From contig CAIVGN010000106.1 of the NCBI GenBank assembly GCA_903905455.1, forward strand, positions 38,129 through 102,128: a DNA stretch of 64,000 bases, in the 5' to 3' direction. The position numbers and the translations under genes were made by a program. Under the pieces are notes generated by a model. The model saw only the letters and a list, made by a program, of their open reading frames with translations, had not been told where the DNA came from and made no database searches. Source of the DNA: an uncultured Archangium sp. (GTDB lineage Bacteria > Myxococcota > Myxococcia > Myxococcales > Myxococcaceae). Shown here piece by piece: positions 45,779 to 56,065 of the stretch (the first letter of the stretch is position 1; each line of letters opens with the position of its first letter).

Positions 45779-46594
45779 ATGAAGACCACCGTTCGAGTTT
45801 TGATGCTGGGAACCGCCCTGTCGTTGACGGGCTGCCCCTCTGAGTCCAAGCCTGACGCGGCCGCCCCGGCGGCCGTGATCGCCGCGACGCCCAAGATGCC
45901 CGAGGCGCCGCCCCCGCCCCCTCCGCTGACCGCGGAAGACCGCCAGAAGGCCCTCTACGGCTTCGGCGCGCTGATCGCCGAGCGCACCCCGGTGAAGGCC
46001 GCCGACTTCAACGAGGCCGATCTCGCTGAGGTCATCAAGGGCATGAAGGACGCCGCTGCCGGCAAGGAGTTGGCGGTGAAGATGGAGGAGTTCGGCCCCC
46101 GCGTGGAGCAGCTGCTCAACGAGAAGCAGGCCGCCAAGGCCGAGGGCGAAAAGAAGAAGGGCACCGACTTCCTCGCGAAGGCCGCGAAGGAGAAGGGCGC
46201 CAAGAAGACCGCCTCGGGCCTCGTGTACCTCGAGACCACCCCGGGCAAGGGCAAGTCGCCCCTGGCCACCGACACCGTCAGCGTGCACTACAAGGGCACG
46301 CTCATCGACGGCACGGAGTTCGACTCGTCGTACAAGCGCGGTCAGCCGACCGAGTTCCCCCTCAACGGCGTCATCAAGTGCTGGACCGAGGGCGTGGCGA
46401 TGATGAAGGTGGGCGGCAAGTCGAAGCTCGTGTGCCCCTCGGACATCGCCTACGGCGACCGCGGCGCGGGGGCCAACATCCCCGGCGGGTCGACGCTGGT
46501 GTTCGAAGTCGAGCTCGTCAGCATCAAGGACCCCGTCCAGGCGCCCCCCGCGGTGCCGAACCTGGGTGTCCCGCCTCCGCAGCCGGGGAAGTGA
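45779..46594 (+). CDS. FKBP-type peptidyl-prolyl isomerase, lipoprotein (second of a pair)
   Basis: The 271-residue product is a tandem duplicate of the upstream isomerase, but with a lipobox (SLTGC, Cys19) instead of a plain signal-peptidase site, and a Pro/Ala-rich spacer before the FKBP N-domain. The catalytic domain shares EFDSSYKRG and GVIKCWTEGVAMMKVGGK with it. Thus one isomerase is soluble and the other membrane-tethered. The tail ends in a Pro-rich stretch (PAVPNLGVPPPQPGK). A terminator follows 28 bases downstream. Confidence 0.86.
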   Translation: MKTTVRVLMLGTALSLTGCPSESKPDAAAPAAVIAATPKMPEAPPPPPPLTAEDRQKALYGFGALIAERTPVKAADFNEADLAEVIKGMKDAAAGKELAVKMEEFGPRVEQLLNEKQAAKAEGEKKKGTDFLAKAAKEKGAKKTASGLVYLETTPGKGKSPLATDTVSVHYKGTLIDGTEFDSSYKRGQPTEFPLNGVIKCWTEGVAMMKVGGKSKLVCPSDIAYGDRGAGANIPGGSTLVFEVELVSIKDPVQAPPAVPNLGVPPPQPGK

Positions 46595-46622
46595 GTCCCG
46601 GTCGTTGAAGTGAAGCGCGAAG

Positions 46623-46649
46623 GCCCTCGGGGAAACCCGGGGGCTTTTT
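46623..46649 (+). terminator. Rho-independent terminator after the FKBP pair
   Basis: GCCCTCGGG (46623-46631) and CCCGGGGGC (46636-46644) form a 9-bp stem (one G-U) with a GAAA loop, followed by TTTTT. It ends the plus-strand aldolase/FKBP unit. Confidence 0.85.
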
Positions 46650-46705
46650 CATTTGGGGGCAGGCCCGGCGGCGAAAGCCCGTGCGCGCGCGCAACCCGTG
46701 GAAAC

Positions 46706-46738
46706 GAAAAGCCCCCCGGTCTGGTGGACCGGAGGGCT
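46706..46738 (-). terminator. Terminator of the tRNA-Ala unit
   Basis: On the minus strand AGCCCTCCGGTC pairs with GACCGGGGGGCT (12 bp, one G-U; loop of 5 bases) and is followed by TTTTC. It lies 17 bases downstream of the tRNA and faces the plus-strand terminator, so it also serves as a convergent stop. Confidence 0.8.
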
Positions 46739-46754
46739 TCGATTTTCACTTCTG

Positions 46755-46827
46755 TGGAGCCAAGCGGGATCGAACCGCTGACCTCCTGAATGCCATTCAG
46801 GCGCTCTCCCAGCTGAGCTATGACCCC
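46755..46827 (-). tRNA. tRNA-Ala (anticodon GGC)
   Basis: The minus strand folds as a tRNA: acceptor GGGGTCA/TGGCTCC, D-arm with AGCTCAGCTGGGAGAGC, anticodon stem CCTGA/TCAGG with the 7-base loop ATGGCAT (anticodon GGC, Ala, reading GCC and GCU), the short variable loop, T-arm GCGGTTCGATCCCGC, and discriminator A. The 3' CCA is not encoded. It begins 17 bases after the coiled-coil gene's stop, with no promoter visible between. Confidence 0.95.
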
Positions 46828-46844
46828 GTGCTGCGGGCGGCGAA

Positions 46845-47255
46845 TTACCTCTTTTTCGCGCCGCCGGCCACCACTTTCGACGCAGTCGTCATTTTTTCCT
46901 GAAGGCGCTTGGCGATTTCGGTGCCTTCGGCGAGCAAGTCGTTGATCGAGTTGTTCTGCGCCCGGATGCGCTGCGTCACCCCGTCGAGCAACTTACGGAC
47001 GTTCGTCAGGTTCTGGGGCAGCTGGAGCTTGCCCTTGCTCACCTCGGCCCAGACGCCCTCGCCGAGTTCCCGGTAGGCGCGATCGAGGTCGCGCTCGAGC
47101 ATGTTGGAGCCCACCTTGGCCTGGGCCATGGCGGCGGCGTGTTCGACCTGGGCCCGGAGCACGGTCAGCTGGGCCTGGGCTTCTTCCCAGGCGGCCTGGA
47201 TCTGCTTGAGGGTCTCTTGCTGCTGGGGCGTTTGCGGGGGGATGCGGTCGGGCAC
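46845..47255 (-). CDS. Small coiled-coil protein of unknown function
   Basis: The 136-residue product is almost entirely alpha-helical, with heptad-like stretches (QETLKQIQAAWEEAQAQLTV at 13-32; LDRAYRELGEGVWAEVSKGK in the middle; INDLLAEGTEIAKRLQEKMT near the end). No known family can be named. It lies 37 bases after the RsmB-like gene and 17 before tRNA-Ala, so it is probably co-transcribed with both. Confidence 0.6.
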   Translation of the reverse strand: MPDRIPPQTPQQQETLKQIQAAWEEAQAQLTVLRAQVEHAAAMAQAKVGSNMLERDLDRAYRELGEGVWAEVSKGKLQLPQNLTNVRKLLDGVTQRIRAQNNSINDLLAEGTEIAKRLQEKMTTASKVVAGGAKKR

Positions 47256-47292
47256 GCGGCGAAGCCTCCGAATTGAGAGGCCTGAGACGGTA

Positions 47293-48585
47293 TCAGGACT
47301 TGATGAGCCGCGCGCCGAAGAACCCGCCGCCCTCGAGCCGGTGGGGCCAGACGCGCAGCAGCTCGTCCTCCCGGAACCCGGGCACCTCGGCGAGGAAGCG
47401 CTCGACGACGCCCTCGTTCTCTTCGCGGAGCACCGAGCAGGTGCCGTAGACGATGGTCGCCCCCGGCTTCAGGCGCTTGGCGACGTCCTTCAAGATGCCC
47501 AGCTGGGTGACGGTGAGCTCGGCCACCTGCTTGGCGCTCAACTTCCACTTCTGGTCGGGCTCGCGGCCCAGGGTGCCGGTGCCGCTGCAGGGCGCGTCGA
47601 TCAGCACCAGGTCGGCGAGATCGATGCGCGGGGGGCTGGGGAAGCTGACGTGGCGCAGCTTGGCCTCGCCGACGCGGCTGCGGGCTTCCTTGAGCCGCTT
47701 CTCGGACAGGTCCCAGGCGAAGACCCGGCCCTTGTTGGTGACGGCGTCGGCGAGCACCAGGGTCTTGCCCCCGGCCCCGGCGCAGTAGTCGACGACGGTC
47801 TGCCCCGGCTGGGCCTTGCAGAACGCGGCGAGCAGCTGGCTGCCGAGGTCCATCACCTGCAGCTGGCCTTCCTTGTTCCACTTCGAATCGAAGAGCGCGC
47901 GGCTGCCGTCGCTGACGCGGATGGCGTCGGGCAGCTCCTCGCAGGCCTCGGCCACCAGTCCCTTCTCGTGGATCTCCTGGAGCACGGCGTCCCGGGTGCC
48001 GTTGGGGCGCACCCGGAAGGTCAGCGTGGGCTCGCGGTTGAGCGCCTCGAGGATCGCGTCGAGCTCGCCCTCGGGGGCGATGGCGGCGATGCGCTCGGCC
48101 AGCCAGGTAGGGAACGAGTGCTTGTTGGCCGCCTGGTCGAGGGGCGTCACGCCGAAGTCGAGCTCCACTTCCTGCTCGAGCGCGGCCCGGAGGACCTGGT
48201 CGGGGATGCCGCGGGGGCGAATGGGCCCGGGGAGCGCGACCTCGATGAGGATCTTGTCGATGCCCGCGTGGCAGATCTCCCGGCGCCAGAGGGCGTAGCG
48301 CAAGATCGCCTGGTCCTCGGGCAACGAGAGCTTCGACATCGGGTAGCCACGGGAGCTGGCCGCGAGGTTGATGCGGCGCAGGTGCCGGGAGAGTTCCCGC
48401 GTGGCGAAGGCCACGAAGCGCCGTTCCTTGCCGCCCAGGTTCCCGCCGTTCATCAGCGCGTCGCCGATGGCCCGCCGCATGGGCGTGCCCTTGATGACCG
48501 CGACGTGCGCGTTGAGCACGGCCGTGGCGGCCTTGCGCGAGGCGATGCCGACGACTTCTCCGGTGGTGGTTCGCTCGTCGCTCAC
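47293..48585 (-). CDS. RsmB-like 16S rRNA (cytosine-C5) methyltransferase
   Basis: The 430-residue product is a NOL1/NOP2/sun-family RNA m5C methyltransferase, of RsmB type: a NusB-like helical domain (about 35-150) and the SAM-dependent catalytic domain with VVDYCAGAGGKTLVLADAV, the catalytic Cys in IDAPCSGTGTLGREPDQKWK and the second Cys in VYGTCSVLREENEGVVERFL. The GTG at 48585 is chosen as the latest reasonable start giving a full NusB domain; no ribosome-binding sequence is clear, and the N-terminus is uncertain. rRNA position C967 is the likely target, by analogy. Confidence 0.85.
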   Translation of the reverse strand: MSDERTTTGEVVGIASRKAATAVLNAHVAVIKGTPMRRAIGDALMNGGNLGGKERRFVAFATRELSRHLRRINLAASSRGYPMSKLSLPEDQAILRYALWRREICHAGIDKILIEVALPGPIRPRGIPDQVLRAALEQEVELDFGVTPLDQAANKHSFPTWLAERIAAIAPEGELDAILEALNREPTLTFRVRPNGTRDAVLQEIHEKGLVAEACEELPDAIRVSDGSRALFDSKWNKEGQLQVMDLGSQLLAAFCKAQPGQTVVDYCAGAGGKTLVLADAVTNKGRVFAWDLSEKRLKEARSRVGEAKLRHVSFPSPPRIDLADLVLIDAPCSGTGTLGREPDQKWKLSAKQVAELTVTQLGILKDVAKRLKPGATIVYGTCSVLREENEGVVERFLAEVPGFREDELLRVWPHRLEGGGFFGARLIKS

Positions 48586-48626
48586 GCAAGCGGGCCATAC
48601 CACCCCTCCCGAAAAGCCGGGGGCGA

Positions 48627-48758
48627 TCACTTCACCAGCGGTCCACGCAAGGCCACGCCCGCGACGATCGCGCCGGCGTGGCACTCGAACTCGGTCTCCG
48701 AGCTGAAGGGCACCTTCTTGTAGAAGCGCTCGAGGCCCACGATGGACGTCGCGCCCAT
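48627..48758 (-). pseudogene. C-terminal fragment of a YbjQ-like (heavy-metal-binding) protein
   Basis: The 43 residues from the ATG at 48758 (GATSIVGLERF, then AGAIVAGVALRGPLVK) match the C-terminal half of YbjQ-family proteins (compare [20 protein letters not shown] in E. coli YbjQ). Similarity extends about 5 residues upstream of the ATG (QEQRAKA) and then stops near 48790, inside or next to the promoter region of the divergent gene. The N-terminal half of the family is absent. Either a remnant or, less likely, a short functional protein. Confidence 0.35.
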
Positions 48759-48830
48759 GGCCTTGGCCCGCTGCTCCTGGGCGGCCCTGCTAGTCGCGCC
48801 GGGCGTCGGGGTGTAGACCCGGCGGCGACC

Positions 48831-49255
48831 GTGAAGACGCTCCTCGCCAGCCTGTGTTTGATGTCTGGCCTCGGCCTGGCCCAGCCGAAGCCGACCTGCG
48901 GCTTCGACGTCGAGGTGACCCAGGTGAAGCCCGGCGGCGTGGTCTGGGTGCTGCTCTTCGACGACACGGGCACCTTCCCCACCAAGCGCGACAAGGCGAA
49001 CCGGCGGGTCGACGTGGTGCCGAATGGGGACACGCTCCAGGTCGCCTTCGAGGGGCTCACCTGCGGCGCGGAGTACGCGGTGGCCGTGGTGCACGACGAG
49101 AACGGCAACGGCAAGCTCGACACCGGGCTGTTCCGCATTCCCAGGGAGGGACTGGGCTCGTCGCGCAACGCGAGGGGCTTCATGGGGCCGCCGTCGTTCG
49201 CCGACGCGAAGGTGACGGCCGCGCCGGGCCGCACCGCCGTGCCCATCAAGCTCAA

Positions 49256-49262
<7 letters not shown>
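48831..49262 (+). CDS. Exported DUF2141-family protein
   Basis: The 143-residue product has a signal peptide (VKTLLASLCLMSGLGLAQ) and then a single DUF2141 domain: VTQVKPGGVVWVLLFDDTGT, YAVAVVHDENGNGKLDTGLF with the family's DxNxNGxxD-type motif, and a glycine-rich end with FMGPPSFADAKVT. Function is unknown; it is found in the periplasm of many Gram-negative bacteria. The GTG at 48831 is the start. It converges with the NtrC-type gene: the two ends overlap by 7 bases. Confidence 0.8.
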
Positions 49263-50674
<1,412 letters not shown>

Positions 50675-50713
50675 TGGTCCTCGCGAGGGAAAAGGGGAGC
50701 CGCCTGCCGACCT

Positions 50714-50740
50714 TGTCCCACGGTCATGGGGCGTGGGACA
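50714..50740. promoter_or_regulatory. Perfect 9-bp inverted repeat, candidate enhancer site
   Basis: TGTCCCACG (50714-50722) and CGTGGGACA (50732-50740) are a perfect inverted repeat with a 9-base spacer (arm centres 18 bases apart), typical of a dimeric HTH protein binding site. Its centre is about 127 bases upstream of the predicted start of the sigma-54 promoter facing the FIST gene, a normal position for an upstream activating sequence. Confidence 0.5.
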
Positions 50741-50827
50741 GCGCGAACGACCCGGTGAGATGGGGCAACCCCACCCCAAGGGTAGTCCGTGCCCCACCCA
50801 TGGTCGCGCACTTACGAGCGGTTGGGC

Positions 50828-50843
50828 TGGCCTCCGGATTGCG
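50828..50843 (+). promoter_or_regulatory. Candidate sigma-54 (RpoN) promoter of the FIST operon
   Basis: TGGCCTCCGGATTGCG matches TGGC-N8-TTGC, with the invariant GG (-24) and GC (-12) at exactly 10-bp spacing. Transcription would start near 50853-50854, only 2-3 bases before the ATG at 50856. The promoter points at the FIST gene and is preceded by the inverted repeat at 50714-50740. Confidence 0.6.
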
Positions 50844-50855
50844 ACAGCGCCCCAC

Positions 50856-51983
50856 ATGCGAACGCACCAGTCGAAGTGGTCTCGAGCTTCGGGCTGGGAA
50901 CGGTTGCCCGCAACCGCGTCCTCCACCCCACCCAACCTGGTCCTGATCTTCGGCAGTCGGCTGTCGCTGTGCGGTGATGAAGCCTTGCCTGACCTCGCCC
51001 GGCACTACCCGCTCGAGAGCCTCCATGGCTGCAGCACGGCCGGAGAAATCGAGGGCACCCGGGTTCACGACGACACCGTGGTGGCGACCGCCCTGTGGTT
51101 CGATCGAGGCCACGTCGAGACGGCGCGCTGCACCCTCGCGGAAGCCCCCGACGGCGAGGCGCTGGGCCGGCGGTTGGCCGGGCTGGTGCCGCATGCCGGG
51201 CTCTCGCACGTCTTCGTCCTCTCCGATGGCACCCAGGTCAACGGGAGCGAGTTGGCGCGCGGGCTGGCGGGGGCCCTGCCTCCCGGGGTGACGCTCTCGG
51301 GCGGCCTGTCGGGCGACGGCGCGGCCTTTGGCTCGACGGTGGTGTGCCACGCCGGGCAGGTCGCTTCGTCCACGGTCTCGCTGATCGCCTTCTACGGGGT
51401 GGAGGTGGGCATCGGCACGCTGGGGGGCTGGGACACCTTTGGCCCGCAACGCAAGGTGACGCGCTCGAAGGGCAACGTGTTGCTGGAGCTCGACGGGGAG
51501 CCGGCCCTCGCGCTCTACAAGCGGTACCTCGGTCCCCAGGCTGCGGGCCTGCCCGCCAGCGGCCTGCGCTTCCCGCTGATGGTGCACACCGCCGAGAACC
51601 CCGAGCCGCTGGTGCGCACCCTGCTCGCGGTCTCGGAGGCCGACGGCTCGATGACCTTCGCCGGCGACGTGCCCGAGGGCGCGGTGGCCCAGTTGATGCG
51701 CACCAACGTCGACCGCCTGGTCACCGGCGCCCAGGGCGCGGCCCAGGCCAGCCAGCGGCCCAACACGGCGGAGCTCGCCCTGCTCGTCAGCTGCGTCGGC
51801 CGCAAGCTGGTGCTGGCGCAGCGGGTCGAAGAGGAGCTCGAGGCGGTGCGCGACGTGCTGGGCGAGGCGGTGCCGCTGGCAGGCTTCTACTCGTACGGCG
51901 AGCTGGCGCCCTTCCGCGTCGGGGCCCCCTGTCGGCTGCACAACCAGACGATGACCATCACCACGCTACGCGAAGCCGCCTGA
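50856..51983 (+). CDS. FIST-domain sensor protein
   Basis: The 375-residue product has the FIST N domain (about 25-220: LVLIFGSRLSLCGDEALPDL, HGCSTAGEIEGTRVHDDTVV, LSGGLSGDGAAFGSTVVCHA) and FIST C (about 225-365, ending FYSYGELAPFRVGAPCRLHN). FIST proteins are thought to bind small ligands such as amino acids and to signal to kinases or cyclases; here the sensor is a separate protein, followed 7 bases later by a histidine kinase. The ATG at 50856 gives MRTHQSKW; the frame is open 41 codons upstream but without sense. No Shine-Dalgarno sequence precedes the ATG. Confidence 0.88.
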   Translation: MRTHQSKWSRASGWERLPATASSTPPNLVLIFGSRLSLCGDEALPDLARHYPLESLHGCSTAGEIEGTRVHDDTVVATALWFDRGHVETARCTLAEAPDGEALGRRLAGLVPHAGLSHVFVLSDGTQVNGSELARGLAGALPPGVTLSGGLSGDGAAFGSTVVCHAGQVASSTVSLIAFYGVEVGIGTLGGWDTFGPQRKVTRSKGNVLLELDGEPALALYKRYLGPQAAGLPASGLRFPLMVHTAENPEPLVRTLLAVSEADGSMTFAGDVPEGAVAQLMRTNVDRLVTGAQGAAQASQRPNTAELALLVSCVGRKLVLAQRVEEELEAVRDVLGEAVPLAGFYSYGELAPFRVGAPCRLHNQTMTITTLREAA

Positions 51984-51990
51984 GCGCCCC

Positions 51991-53385
51991 ATGCATGCAC
52001 TGCTCGCACGACAGCTGAAGCGATCCTTCAAGAGCGATCACCCTCCCGGCCCCGAGTTCGAGGCCTTCGTGCAGGCCGTCGACCAGGCCTACGAGTCGGG
52101 CGACGTCGACCGGGCACAGCTGGAGCACAGCCTCGAGCTGTCCAGCCGCGAACTCGGAGAGCGGTTCGAGGCGCTCCAACGAGACATCGAGGCCCGCAAG
52201 GCCGCGGAGGACGAGCGCGACGCCTTCTTCCGCATGAGCCCGGACATGCTCTGCGTGGTCAACCAGCAGCTCGAGTTCGTGCTCACCAACCCCAGCTGGG
52301 CGCGGCACCTCGGGTGCGCCGAAGACACGCTCAAGGGCACCCGGCTGCTCGACCGGGTGCACCCCGATGATCGCGAAGCCACCGTCAGCGAAGCGTCTGC
52401 CTTGTCGGCCACCGGGTCGACGGTGGGCTTCCAGAACCGCTACCGCGCGCAGGACGGCAGCTGGAGGTTCCTCTCGTGGACCGCCACGGCCGACATGAGT
52501 CGCGGCCTCTTCTTCGCCATCGCCCGGGACGTCACCGAGCAGCGGGCCCGCGAGCGGGATCAATCCCAGGCCCAGAAGCTCGAGGCGGTAGGCCAGCTCG
52601 CCTCGGGCATGGCCCACGAGATCAACACCCCGGTGCAGTTCATCGGGGACAACGTGCAGTTCGTGGCCGACAGCTTCACCGAGCTGAGCTGGTACCTCGA
52701 CGCCACCCAGGCCCTCGCGGAGCCGGTCTGGCCGGCGCAACTCGCTGAACTGAAGTCCATCGCCAAGAAGATCGACCTCGAGTACCTCATCGCCGAGGTG
52801 CCCCGCTCGCTCTCGGAGGCGCAAGAGGGCGTGCGGCGCGTGGCCGAACTGGTGCGGGCGCTCAAGGAATACGCGCACCCCGACACCCCGGACATGGAAC
52901 CGGCGGACATCAACGAGGCGCTCCGGCGCACCCTGGTGCTGGCGCGCAACGAGCTGAAGTACGTGGCCGCCGTGGAGACCGACCTGGGCACGCTGCCCGC
53001 GGTCTCGTGCCACATCGGGAGCCTGCACCAGGTCTTCCTCAACCTGCTGGTCAACGCCGCCCACGCCATCGAAGACAAGCAGAAGGGCGCGCCCCCCGCC
53101 GGGGAGGTGCTCGGCGGCATCCGCATCACCACCCGCGCCGAGAACGACGACGTGGTGATCTCCATTCGCGACTCGGGGTGCGGCATCAGCGCCGCCGTCC
53201 GCGAGCGCATGTTCGAGCCCTTCTTCACCACCAAGGCCCTGGGCCGGGGCAGTGGCCAGGGGCTCCCGCTGGTGCACGCGGTGATCGTCGAGAACCACCA
53301 GGGGCACATCGCCATCGAGTCGGAGGTCGGGGTGGGCACCACCTTCATTCTCCGGCTCCCCAAGAGCCGGAAACGAGCCGCGTGA
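51991..53385 (+). CDS. Soluble PAS histidine kinase
   Basis: The 464-residue product has an N-terminal helical region (1-75), a PAS domain (about 76-195: AFFRMSPDMLCVVNQQLEFV, FQNRYRAQDGSWRFLSWTAT), the dimerisation/phosphoacceptor box with His209 (LASGMAHEINTPVQFIGDNV), and an HATPase domain (HQVFLNLLVNAAHAIEDKQK, DSGCGISAAVRERMFEPFFT, GQGLPLVHAVI). No membrane segment is visible, so it senses an internal signal, probably through the FIST protein encoded just before it. Partner regulators are likely the next gene or the NtrC-type gene; the sequence does not decide. Confidence 0.9.
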   Translation: MHALLARQLKRSFKSDHPPGPEFEAFVQAVDQAYESGDVDRAQLEHSLELSSRELGERFEALQRDIEARKAAEDERDAFFRMSPDMLCVVNQQLEFVLTNPSWARHLGCAEDTLKGTRLLDRVHPDDREATVSEASALSATGSTVGFQNRYRAQDGSWRFLSWTATADMSRGLFFAIARDVTEQRARERDQSQAQKLEAVGQLASGMAHEINTPVQFIGDNVQFVADSFTELSWYLDATQALAEPVWPAQLAELKSIAKKIDLEYLIAEVPRSLSEAQEGVRRVAELVRALKEYAHPDTPDMEPADINEALRRTLVLARNELKYVAAVETDLGTLPAVSCHIGSLHQVFLNLLVNAAHAIEDKQKGAPPAGEVLGGIRITTRAENDDVVISIRDSGCGISAAVRERMFEPFFTTKALGRGSGQGLPLVHAVIVENHQGHIAIESEVGVGTTFILRLPKSRKRAA

Positions 53386-53425
53386 TGCGCCCGGAACTGG
53401 CCTTCTCGCCCACAAGGAACCACCC

Positions 53426-54442
53426 ATGAACACCGTCACCCTTCCGCGCGTGCTGTGCGTCGACGACGAACCCCAGGTGCTCTCGGGCCTCGAGCGCAAC
53501 CTGCGCCGCGATTGCCCCATCGTCACCGCGCTCGGCGGCGAAGCGGCCCTCGCGTTGCTACGCAAGGACCGCGACTTCGCCGTCATCATCTCCGACATGC
53601 GCATGCCGGGTATGGACGGGGCCGCCTTTCTCTCGGCCGCGCGGTTGCTCGTGCCCGACGCGGTGCGGGTGCTGCTCACCGGCCAGGCCGACCTCGACGC
53701 CGTCATCAAGGCCGTCAACGGCGGCAGCATCAGCTACTACCTCAAGAAACCGGTCGAGAAAGACGAGGTGCTGCGCGTCATTCACAACGCCTTCGGCCTG
53801 CACCGCGAGGGCGTCGCCCACCGGCAGAAGCTGCGCACGGTGATGTCGGCCAGCCTGCACCTGGTGTTCGACGTGCTCACCCGCGAGGCGCCCGAGCTGT
53901 GGGCCCGGGTGGAGCGGGTGCGTTCGCTGGCCAACCGGCTGGGCCTCGAGCTCGGCATCAACGACGACTACGGCCTCAACGTGGCGGCCGGCCTCATGGC
54001 CCTCACCGAGAACCTCGACCCGGCCCTGCGCGCAGCGCGGGCCGAGGCGATCCTCGGCAGTGACGAGTCGCTCCAGGGGGCGGCCCATGCGCTCCAGGAG
54101 ATGTGGCACAACGAGGCCAGCCCATCGGTGATGGCGCGCGTGGTGCGTGCGGCCGCGCGCATCGACGAGCTCGAAGGCGAGCCCATGCCCCCGCTGGAGC
54201 GGGAGCGCGCGTTGGCCGCGGCCATCGAGCCCCGCATTCTCGAGGCGTGGCGCAAGATCCCCGTCGCCCACGCCAACCCGGTGCCGGTCGCCGAGCTTGC
54301 CCCGGGCATGGTCCTGGCCCGGGCGCTGTTCTCCGTCGCCGGGCGGGTGATGGTGCCGCGCGGCATCGAGGTGACGGCCGACGCCCTGGCGCGCATTCGC
54401 CGCGAGCCGGTGGAAGAGGTTGCGCTGGTTCGCGCGGCCTGA
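53426..54442 (+). CDS. Response regulator with REC domain and RpfG-like C-terminal part
   Basis: The 338-residue product starts with a REC domain (about 8-125; Asp57 in AVIISDMRMPGMDG; TGQADLDAVIKAVNGGSISY; KKPVEKDE) of the RpfG type. The rest is helical, with no HD-GYP motif that I can find, and ends with PVPVAELAPGMVLARALFSV and VPRGIEVTADALARI, a beta-rich module often flanking HD-GYP domains. So phosphodiesterase activity is doubtful. AAGGA precedes the ATG. Third gene of the FIST unit, 40 bases after the kinase; it converges on the second kinase (2 bases between stops). Confidence 0.8.
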   Translation: MNTVTLPRVLCVDDEPQVLSGLERNLRRDCPIVTALGGEAALALLRKDRDFAVIISDMRMPGMDGAAFLSAARLLVPDAVRVLLTGQADLDAVIKAVNGGSISYYLKKPVEKDEVLRVIHNAFGLHREGVAHRQKLRTVMSASLHLVFDVLTREAPELWARVERVRSLANRLGLELGINDDYGLNVAAGLMALTENLDPALRAARAEAILGSDESLQGAAHALQEMWHNEASPSVMARVVRAAARIDELEGEPMPPLERERALAAAIEPRILEAWRKIPVAHANPVPVAELAPGMVLARALFSVAGRVMVPRGIEVTADALARIRREPVEEVALVRAA

Positions 54443-54444
54443 AG

Positions 54445-55911
<1,467 letters not shown>

Positions 55912-56065
55912 GGCTGACGTCCCCGGGAGCAGAGCAAGCGCCGATCCACAGCCGCCCCAGCGAAGGGACCGGAATGAGGGGGCCCAGCGGCATGGGCGAC
56001 GGCGCGGCCGGGGTCCGCCGTGACTGGTGGGTGCAACTCGCCGAGCGCCTCGCCACCGACCGGCC

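Noticed and set aside
50775..50800. Second sigma-54-like site on the minus strand (GGGGCACGG...TTGG)
   Set aside because: The -24-like part is good, but the -12 part lies 4 bases too far away.
53426..54442. HD-GYP cyclic-di-GMP phosphodiesterase
   Set aside because: The REC domain and C-terminal module resemble RpfG-type proteins, but no HD or GYP motif could be found in the middle part.
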